DNA from: an uncultured Clostridium sp.
GTDB lineage: Bacteria; Bacillota; Clostridia; TANB77; CAG-508
Length of the DNA: 34,516 nt
Direction: 5' to 3'
Assembly: GCA_947641575.1 (NCBI GenBank)
Contig: CANRQN010000014.1
Span: 1-34,516 of the forward strand
The notes below the pieces were generated by a model. It was not told the origin of the DNA, did not search any database, and was given only the letters and a program-made list of their open reading frames with translations. Position 1 is the stretch's first letter. Each line of letters opens with the position of its first letter. Shown piece by piece: positions 28,599-34,516 of this stretch. A program made the position numbers and the translations under genes.

Positions 28599-28991
28599 AT
28601 GAAAAAGGAAGAATTAAAAAAAGAATTTACAGATGAAAAGACTGGAATAAGTTATACATTAGTTGGTGATTATTATTTACCAAATTTATTTTTAGAGCCA
28701 GAGGAAAAAGTTACACTTAACAAATATGGATTATTAAGACTAGATTATTTGAAAAAACACAAAAAAGCTGATTATATAATATTGTTTATGAATAAGGAAC
28801 TTAATAGACATTTAAAAGAGGTACAAGAAATAGCACAAGCAAGAGTAAATGAATTAATAGAACAATTAAAGGCTAAAAGTAATTTAACAGAAAATATGAA
28901 AAATACTGATATGCTTTATTGGATTGGAACAATGAATGCAATAAAAAATCAAGCAGAGGAAATCGTTTTGAAAGAACTAATTTATGTATAA
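28599..28991 (+). CDS. tnpV: TnpV-family transposon-encoded protein
   Basis: 130-aa TnpV homologue. TnpV is carried by Tn4451-like and other clostridial mobilizable elements; its role is not established. Typical features: a short N-terminus, YTLVGDYYLPNLFL, NKYGLLRLDYLKKHKKADY, and the C-terminal LYWIGTMNAIKNQAEEIVLK. The start is supported by TTGGAGGTAAAAGATT. It is intact, in contrast to the opposite-strand copy at 27427-27801, and is followed by the MobV region on the same strand. Confidence 0.85.
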   Translation: MKKEELKKEFTDEKTGISYTLVGDYYLPNLFLEPEEKVTLNKYGLLRLDYLKKHKKADYIILFMNKELNRHLKEVQEIAQARVNELIEQLKAKSNLTENMKNTDMLYWIGTMNAIKNQAEEIVLKELIYV

Positions 28992-29396
28992 TAAAGTTAC
29001 TCTACTTTTAAATATAAATGCCTTAAAATTAATTTTGGAGCTTAATTGAATAGGAACAAATTAACTACTTGTAGTTTTATAACTATGAGTAGTTTTTTAT
29101 GTCCAAAAGAGAAATGCAACACCTCTTAAAAAGTGTTTGGTGTGATGAGCCGATGCTATAAAGTTCATTCGTATTTGTATAAGCAGTCTAATTATACAAA
29201 GTGCGTGAGTGAGATTTTAGAACACAGACTCACAATAATAAAAGAGTATTCGGTGGCAAAACTTGAATGGATTTATAATTGTAAAAAGTTTGGGCAAGTA
29301 TGAACAAGATATTTTAATAATATCAGCAATTATAGTAGCAAAGCTACTTACTAGACTACCTATGAAACGAGGCGAATGACCGACGGTTTCTGAAAT

Positions 29397-29445
29397 AATA
29401 GGTGTAATAATTCTCTTATTTGTATAAGGGAATATTACACCTATT
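29397..29445. repeat. Large inverted repeat upstream of the relaxase gene
   Basis: AATAGGTGTAAT pairs with ATTACACCTATT, with a second pairing region (ATTCTCTTA / TAAGGGAAT) inside. The result is a hairpin of about 20 bp with a short loop. It may be an RNA structure in the leader or part of the transfer origin. Confidence 0.8.
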
Positions 29446-29659
29446 CCACTTCAGCTCATTCCCTCTGGTTTCTATATAGATTTACCATAGAGCGTGGAAG
29501 TTTGAAACCGAGCAAGGTTTCATAGAGTAAGGAAAATTTATTTTTTCTTACTCTTTTTCAATAAGTGCAGATATGCAGTTTATTGAAAGCCTAACAAATG
29601 AACTTGTCATTTGTTAGGAAAAATCAAAAATGCTAATAGCAATTTTGATTTTGGGTTGT

Positions 29660-29715
29660 AGGGTTTCCCTACCACACAGATAAACTTTGTTTGTCTAGTG
29701 TGTTAGACAAGTAAA
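29660..29715 (+). other. Origin of transfer (oriT) of the MobV/pMV158 type
   Basis: TAGTGTGTTA at 29696-29705 matches the nick-site consensus of MobV relaxases (TAGTGTG/TTA), lying in the short palindrome TTGTCTA-GTGTG-TTAGACAA with extended flanks TAAACTT...AAGTAAACTTA. It is about 45 bases before the MobV relaxase gene, the usual arrangement. The predicted nick is after G29702. Confidence 0.75.
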
Positions 29716-29748
29716 CTTATTTTGAGTAAGAAAGGAGCGTTGGAGAAT

Positions 29749-30963
29749 ATGAGTTACGCTATCGTAAGAAATGAAAAATTAACACGAGCAGAAATAAATG
29801 GAAAAGGCACTCATAATGATAGAAAAGCAAAAAATCATTCTAATAAAGATATTGATCCTACTAGAACACATTTGAATTATTATATTAAGAAAAATGAGTT
29901 CACATATACAAAAGAATTTGATAAATATATAAAAGAAAATAATTTACAAGGTCATCTTCGTAGTAATAGCATAATAATGTGTCAAATGATATTTACTTCT
30001 GATCAATCATTCTTTGATAAAATTGGAGAAAAAGAAACTAAACGATATTTTGATGAATGTTATAAATTCATTTGTAATTATAAAAATTTAGGAGAAAAGA
30101 ATATAATATCAGCAGTAGTACATCTTGATGAAGGAGCACCACACATGCACTTAATGTTTATTCCTGTTGTTCATACAAAAGATAAAGAATGCAACGATAT
30201 TGACAAGATATGTGCAAGAGATTTTTGGAAAGGTCGAGACAGTTACAGAAAATTACAAGATGCCTACTTCAATCATGTTAAATCAAAAGGCTTTGATTTA
30301 GAAAGAGGTATGTTTGTTGAAGATACTAACAGAAAACATTATACTATTGAAGAATATAAGAAAATTACAAATTATGATAATACCAAAAAACTTTTAAATG
30401 AAATGAAACTTGAATTGCCAGAAGTTCCAGATATAAATGACATTAGTAAATTTTCAATAAAACGAGATGAAAAGATATTAGAAAAAATTATAAAACCTAA
30501 AGATGATTTAATTAAAAAATTATATAAAGAAAATCTTTCTTTGAATAAGGAATTATCAAAACAATCTAAAGTTGTTAATGAGGCTGAAAAATACCAAAAA
30601 GAACGAGATAAAATACTTGCTGATAATAAAGAACTTCATAATACTGTTAAGAATTTAGAATATGGATACAAAGAAAAGAAGAAAACACTCGAAAACGAAT
30701 TTGAAGATAAATCATTTAATTTAGAATGGCAATATAAGAATAAAATCCACAAACTAGAAAAGGAAAATCAACATTTACACAAAGTTATTGATAAATTCAA
30801 AGAAACTATTACAAAATTCATAAAGTGGATCTGCAAAAAATTTGACTTACCTTCTGAAGATGAGATTATTAGAGATTTTGAAAAAGAAACTCATACTTTT
30901 ATTAATGCAGAAAAACAAATCAAGAAAGAAGATAGAGAAAAAGAATGGGGTTTGGAGAAATAG
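29749..30963 (+). CDS. MobV-family relaxase (plasmid recombination/mobilization protein)
   Basis: 404-aa relaxase that nicks oriT and pilots the strand during mobilization by a helper conjugation system. N-terminal MSYAIVRNEKLTRAEINGKG is the family start; the metal-binding motif is VVHLDEGAPHMHLMFIPV near residue 125, followed by KGRDSYRKLQDAYF. The C-terminal half is coiled coil (LIKKLYKENLSLNKELSKQS). The start ATG at 29749 is chosen over an in-frame TTG at 29722, because AAGGAGCG lies just ahead and the N-terminus matches the family. No CGG codons, so host decoding would not disturb it. Confidence 0.9.
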   Translation: MSYAIVRNEKLTRAEINGKGTHNDRKAKNHSNKDIDPTRTHLNYYIKKNEFTYTKEFDKYIKENNLQGHLRSNSIIMCQMIFTSDQSFFDKIGEKETKRYFDECYKFICNYKNLGEKNIISAVVHLDEGAPHMHLMFIPVVHTKDKECNDIDKICARDFWKGRDSYRKLQDAYFNHVKSKGFDLERGMFVEDTNRKHYTIEEYKKITNYDNTKKLLNEMKLELPEVPDINDISKFSIKRDEKILEKIIKPKDDLIKKLYKENLSLNKELSKQSKVVNEAEKYQKERDKILADNKELHNTVKNLEYGYKEKKKTLENEFEDKSFNLEWQYKNKIHKLEKENQHLHKVIDKFKETITKFIKWICKKFDLPSEDEIIRDFEKETHTFINAEKQIKKEDREKEWGLEK

Positions 30964-30988
30964 TAAATAAAATGCAAATCACAAAATA

Positions 30989-31033
30989 GTGCTCACCCAC
31001 TAGATACTATAAGTATCCAAAGGGTGAGCATCT
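30989..31033. terminator. Bidirectional terminator between the relaxase gene and the next gene
   Basis: GCTCACCC (30991) pairs with GGGTGAGC (31029), with inner stem GATAC/GTATC. The relaxase gene and the leftward gene at 31037 converge on it. Confidence 0.75.
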
Positions 31034-31036
31034 GAT

Positions 31037-31540
31037 TCAGTCTAAACTGTCGAAACGTGTGCCAGGGAACTCCATGCATCTTCCTGAAATTTCATCTAAC
31101 TTTTGTATTTTACCGAATTTATTCTTTGTCATACCAAAGAAAAGTCCATTTCCATAATACGTGTGAATACCCTTGATTTCATTAGAAAGTCGCCGTGTAA
31201 GTTCTTCCACACATGGAATTAATGATGAAATCATAAAATATCCTGTACCTTTTGTATCAATGCTAGATATTATTTTGCATAATTCCATTACTTTTTTCAT
31301 GGCTTTGTCTGCTTGTTCAGATAAATACAACTCCTCATTAAACTTCTTTTCCAAAATTTCAATGATAACTTGTTTTTCCTCATCTTCAAGAACAACTTCG
31401 GTCATAGGACCTTTTTTTGTATCTCTCCATGAGGTAATAAAAATCTTCCGTGAGCCATTGATAAAAGCCCAGATGTGAGAAGTTAAGTCAAAATATAACT
31501 CACCTTCTTCAGTTTTCCAACATTTTTCTTTATTTGCCAT
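31037..31540 (-). CDS. Unrecognised protein on foreign-looking DNA, two in-frame CGG arginine codons
   Basis: 167-aa soluble protein of unknown family (ELYFDLTSHIWAFINGSRKI near the start; ending GRCMEFPGTRFDSLD). The ribosome binding site GGAGGG lies 9 bases before the ATG. Codon use is less AT-biased than in the neighbours. Two in-frame CGG codons are read as arginine with no frame change: in NGSRKIF (31450 region) and in ELTRRLSNEI (31185 region). The uninterrupted frame and natural C-terminus argue these were Arg codons in the donor organism. In a host that shifts at CGG the product would be disrupted. Probably cargo of the mobile element. Confidence 0.75.
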   Translation of the reverse strand: MANKEKCWKTEEGELYFDLTSHIWAFINGSRKIFITSWRDTKKGPMTEVVLEDEEKQVIIEILEKKFNEELYLSEQADKAMKKVMELCKIISSIDTKGTGYFMISSLIPCVEELTRRLSNEIKGIHTYYGNGLFFGMTKNKFGKIQKLDEISGRCMEFPGTRFDSLD

Positions 31541-31707
31541 GCATTTGTCCCTCCTATAGATTTTACTTTCTTAAAATTACGGATTAAAAGAAAGTAGTGG
31601 TAACTAGCCACTTTGCAAAAAATTTTTATAGATACATTATTATTATACCAAATTTCTAGCTAGAAGTCAATTTTATGTAAAACGCTCTAATACTTTGACT
31701 TAAATTC

Positions 31708-32325
31708 TTAGCCTTTTAGATTATTACTATAACAATCTAAATTATTTATTTTACTATATATATCATACCAACTATAACATCTAATTATTTTCTTATCTTT
31801 ACAATTTTTATTATATTCTGCATTATAACAAATTACTGGAATAATATTAGCTAACTCATTTATATTGTTAGGACTATCTTCAATCATTAAATCTATTTTG
31901 TGTTCAATAATTTCTTGTGATTTTCTTTCTTTTGATGCTTTTGAAAAAATTAATTTATCATATAATATTTTATTTTCATGTAGCCAATTTTTCACTATGT
32001 CTTTCATATTATTTCCTATATCATCATCTCTATTTGTTAGCCATCTAGCAGTTATTATATATATTTCATGTCCATCTTCTCTTAATCTATTTATTACTTC
32101 GGCTGCAAATGGTCTTGCTTTTTCATTTATAGCATAATATTCTAAATATTCATTCCAAAAATTTTCTTCTTGTTCATCAGTAATATTGAAAGTTTTTGAA
32201 TAATTATAATCATAATCTCCTATATTATACTTAATTTTATTTTCCACACAATATTTACTAATGTAATCTATAACAAATTGTTCTATATCTGTTAAAACTC
32301 CATCTATATCTATTCCTATTCTCAT
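31708..32325 (-). CDS. HAD-family 5'-nucleotidase-like protein
   Basis: 205-aa HAD protein. Motif I is DIDGVLTDIEQF (residues 5-16), motif II IITARW near 95, and the late acidic motif LMIEDSPNNINELA. This arrangement is that of the 5'(3')-deoxyribonucleotidase/NT5C-like group, which dephosphorylates nucleoside monophosphates. No frame break. It sits before a NUDIX gene on the same strand with a gap of about 20 bases, so probably co-transcribed as a nucleotide-clearing pair. Confidence 0.8.
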   Translation of the reverse strand: MRIGIDIDGVLTDIEQFVIDYISKYCVENKIKYNIGDYDYNYSKTFNITDEQEENFWNEYLEYYAINEKARPFAAEVINRLREDGHEIYIITARWLTNRDDDIGNNMKDIVKNWLHENKILYDKLIFSKASKERKSQEIIEHKIDLMIEDSPNNINELANIIPVICYNAEYNKNCKDKKIIRCYSWYDIYSKINNLDCYSNNLKG

Positions 32326-32347
32326 ATTTATATTCCTTTCATTTATA

Positions 32348-32863
32348 TTATTTTAAATATGCTATAATTTTTTCATAAAACTCTTTTCTATCCATTATAC
32401 TTTCATTTTCTATAATTTGCTTAAATTGTGATAAATCACATAATTTCACTTGCTCTAATTCACTTTCTTGTACTTTAATATTTTCTATATCTATATTGTC
32501 TTTTTTAACAATATAACAATCATAAATTTGATTATCAATATAATCTTCTTCTATTTTTGCATTATCTTTATATGTAAGTATATATTGTAGTTCTTCTTCA
32601 TTTATGTCTATTCCTAATTCTTCTTGAGTTTCCCTTATAGCAGATTCAGTAGAAGTTTGACCACTTGATACATGACCTGCTGAAGATACATCCCATTTCA
32701 AAGGATTTTTAGCTTTATTTTTTGAGCGTTGTTGCATTAATAAATGCCCATCTTTATCAATAATAGCAACTACAATTATTCTATGCCATAAACCTTTTTC
32801 GTGTACTTGCTTTCTTGTTACAATTTTTCCTGTTTTATTTCCATTTTCATCTAATACATCAAT
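32348..32863 (-). CDS. NUDIX hydrolase, IPP-isomerase-like group, probable AUU start
   Basis: NUDIX box AGHVSSGQTSTESAIRETQE followed by ELGI matches Gx5Ex7REUxEExGU. Upstream of the first in-frame ATG (32737) the frame stays open with well-conserved sequence (DVLDENGNKTGKIVTRKQVH, EKGLWHRIIVVAIID), which is the standard N-terminus of this group, so the ATG start would cut off a third of the fold. There is no ATG, GTG or TTG in that part. The best candidate is ATT at 32863..32861, seven bases after AAAGGA, giving 171 aa. Either a rare AUU start or a recently mutated start codon. Confidence 0.7.
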   Translation of the reverse strand: MDVLDENGNKTGKIVTRKQVHEKGLWHRIIVVAIIDKDGHLLMQQRSKNKAKNPLKWDVSSAGHVSSGQTSTESAIRETQEELGIDINEEELQYILTYKDNAKIEEDYIDNQIYDCYIVKKDNIDIENIKVQESELEQVKLCDLSQFKQIIENESIMDRKEFYEKIIAYLK

Positions 32864-32922
32864 TAAATCTTCCTTTCTTTAAATTATATATATTTATTTC
32901 TAACTCTGTCACATCTCTATCA

Positions 32923-33919
32923 TTACTCTGTCAATTTATATTTCTTATTTGGTGATTTTTCATTGTCATCAGTAGTTTCAATCTTTTTATCTTGAAGAAA
33001 TTTTCTTAAAATCCTTCTAACTGTACTATCAGATAATTCAGTTTGTTCAATAATATCTTTTGCACCAATTATAACATTTCTCTTTATACATTCTAATACT
33101 TTTATTTCATTTTCAGAAAGTAGTAATATAGCTTTGTCTTTCATTTCTTTTGAATTATTCATTTCATCTATTGTATTATCAATCATTTTTAGCATAAATT
33201 CTATAAATTCAGTAGATTCTCCAGCATTATTGCAATTTTGAATAGCTGTATAATATTCTTCTTGATTTTTCTTTATCATACTTTCAATCGGCAAATAAGT
33301 AAATGCTTTTTCCCAATTTGATAAAATTGCAGTTTGCCATATTCTTGCAGTTCTTCCATTTCCATCATGAAAAGGGTGTATAAATACAAATTCATAATGA
33401 AATATAGAAGATAAAATAAGTGGATTTATTGTGTCTTTGACTTCATTCATCCAATTAAATAAATTATCCATTAAACTTGGTACTAATCTATGTGGTGGAG
33501 CCATAAATATTTCAATATCTCCATCATAAACAGCCTCACCATGATTTCTAAATTTACCTGCATCTTTTTCAACTAAAAAAGTTAATATTCCGTGTATTTT
33601 CTTTAAGTCATCTACAGAATAAGGATTTATCTTATCAATTTGCTCATAAGCTTCATAAGCATTTTTAACTTCTTGAATGTCTTTTTGTTCTCCGAATTAC
33701 AGGTTTCCCATTTATAACATCTTCAACTTGAAATAATGATAATTGATTATTTTCTATTGCTAAAGATGAGTGTATTGACCTTATTCTTGATTTTCTTCTT
33801 AATTCTGGATATCTATTTAAACTCTCAAAATAGTTTGCTTCTCCAATTTTTTTCATTATATCTGATACATAATTTAACATTTTATCAGTAATTTTATATG
33901 GTGGATAATTTCTTTCCAT
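32923..33919 (-). CDS. Fic-domain protein with N-terminal inhibitory motif and C-terminal HTH, one CGGA site
   Basis: Class II Fic protein: the inhibitory motif SLAIEN (S52-E56-N57) precedes the Fic core, the catalytic motif HPFHDGNGRTAR is at about residues 181-192, and a C-terminal winged helix follows (DIIEQTELSDSTVRRILRKF). The frame breaks after residue 75. The CGGA at minus 33694..33691 supplies Gly76 (KPVIGEQKDIQEVKNA, normal for the family) and joins the parts through the flap region GEAVYDGDIEIFMAPPH. 997 bases minus 1 equals 332 codons, 331 aa. It is the only recoded gene in the right third of the window. Confidence 0.88.
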
Positions 33920-33960
33920 ATTTGACCTCCAATTTTGCCACCACTGGTGGCAATTTTCAT

Positions 33961-34516
33961 TTATTCTTTATTTCTTGCTCTACTCTTATAAACATTTTCT
34001 TGATTTTTACAGCTAAATGTATCATATTCAGTTTTTGGGTTTGGTGCTGTAAATGCTTTTCCACAATGTTTACAAAGTTTTAAATATTTCTTTTCTTCTA
34101 TTGCAAATAATTTAAAATCTTCATCTATGTATTCTTTCAAACTTCTTACATGTATTGTAATTCCATTATATTCTAAATTAGTTCTAATATGGTTTGATTC
34201 TAACTTTTGAATTAAATAATAGTCTATATGTTCTTTATTTTCTTTTTTTAGTTCTTTCAATATGTTATATAAAGTTTGTGCATAATTTACTATCATCTCT
34301 GCTTGTTCATAGTATTTTTCATTTTTATAGTATAACTCGTTTAAATCTGGAGTAATAAATTTTTCCATACTATGCTGACAAATAAGTTTATTACTTTTTT
34401 CTATTAGTCCTTTTATTTCTTCTTTACTTGCTGTTGGAAAGAATATTTTAAAATATTCTATTATGTCCATTGTATTAAAGCAATCATAATATTCTTTGCC
34501 TGTTACATTATTAAAT
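33961..34516 (-). CDS. Protein with C-terminal zinc-finger-like motif, partial at the window edge
   Basis: The frame is open from 33961 to the right edge of the window. An ATG at 34470 has no ribosome binding site and coding-like sequence (NVTGKEYYDCFNT) continues upstream, so the real start is probably outside. The product is helical and ends with a two-Cys plus Cys motif, LCKHCGKAFTAPNPKTEYD, then TFSCKNQENVYKSRARNKE, probably a zinc-binding recognition module. Family not identified. It precedes the Fic gene on the same strand, about 40 bases away. Confidence 0.65.
   Translation of the reverse strand, partial: FNNVTGKEYYDCFNTMDIIEYFKIFFPTASKEEIKGLIEKSNKLICQHSMEKFITPDLNELYYKNEKYYEQAEMIVNYAQTLYNILKELKKENKEHIDYYLIQKLESNHIRTNLEYNGITIHVRSLKEYIDEDFKLFAIEEKKYLKLCKHCGKAFTAPNPKTEYDTFSCKNQENVYKSRARNKE

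Larger units (their letters stand above)
28992..29748. other. Non-coding transfer region between tnpV and the relaxase gene
   Basis: 757 bases without a gene. They hold a hairpin at about 29058-29093 (ACTACTTGTAGT, then ACTATGAGTAGT), a large inverted repeat at 29397-29445, a smaller hairpin TGAAACC/GGTTTCA at 29503-29522, and an oriT-like site near 29696. The length and hairpin content suit a mobilization origin with a leader for the relaxase gene. Confidence 0.6.

Noticed and set aside
31037..31540. Applying the CGGN rule to the gene at 31037-31540
   Set aside because: Shifting at its two CGG codons destroys a natural-looking continuous frame and C-terminus; plain arginine gives the better protein, consistent with foreign origin.

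Overview
ORGANISM. The window is AT-rich (roughly 30% GC by eye), with strong GGAGG-type ribosome binding sites and typical Clostridia/Firmicutes gene families (RecD2, ScpB, ComF, a YetF + DUF4363 pair, TnpV, a class II LysRS). It most likely comes from an uncultured gut-type Clostridia species. No rRNA, tRNA or CRISPR array was recognised.

MAIN OBSERVATION. Ten otherwise normal chromosomal genes appear frameshifted, and all 21 breaks are the same event: one extra C directly in front of an in-frame glycine codon (CGGA 18 times, CGGT twice, CGGC once). If CGGN is read as one glycine (a four-base codon, or a +1 slip at CGG), every gene is restored end to end with its conserved motifs: HIT hydrolase (1 site), KAP-like NTPase (4), recD2 (6), rpe (1), rsgA (2), a metallophosphoesterase (3), tsaD (1), yetF-like (1), glmU (1) and a Fic protein (1). 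In every case the gene length minus the number of extra bases divides by three. I found no in-frame CGG read as plain arginine in the resident genes. The only three such codons lie in two genes that look foreign (15154-15567 and 31037-31540). This suggests a lineage in which CGG no longer means Arg and CGGN is decoded as Gly with a +1 frame change.

LAYOUT. 1-21.1 kb is mainly a leftward chromosomal block: HIT hydrolase, a short alaS, dut, KAP-like NTPase, comF, recD2, rpe, rsgA, metallophosphoesterase and tsaD, then an M50 protease, a Fic protein, lysS, a foreign small gene, DUF4363, yetF-like, a rightward holin-like gene, glmU, a small membrane protein, dgt and scpB. 21.2-23.4 kb holds two HAD phosphatases and two gene remnants. 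23.4-27.8 kb is accessory: an AlbA/Schlafen-type ATP-binding regulator, a broken AAA_13/RloC-like ATPase and a decayed tnpV. 27.8-31.5 kb is a mobilizable-element region: a serine-recombinase remnant, an intact tnpV, an oriT of the pMV158/MobV type with a MobV relaxase, and a foreign gene. 31.7-34.5 kb holds an HAD nucleotidase, a NUDIX hydrolase, a second Fic protein with HTH, and a partial zinc-motif protein.

NON-CODING. Three intergenic copies of a long palindromic element (2399-2563, 5933-6091, 16116-16292) share ends, and two of them share a core of about 30 bases. A second inverted-repeat element built on GTGCGACAAA lies upstream of the metallophosphoesterase. All readings were made by eye; the recoding claim needs genome-wide tRNA analysis and peptide evidence.
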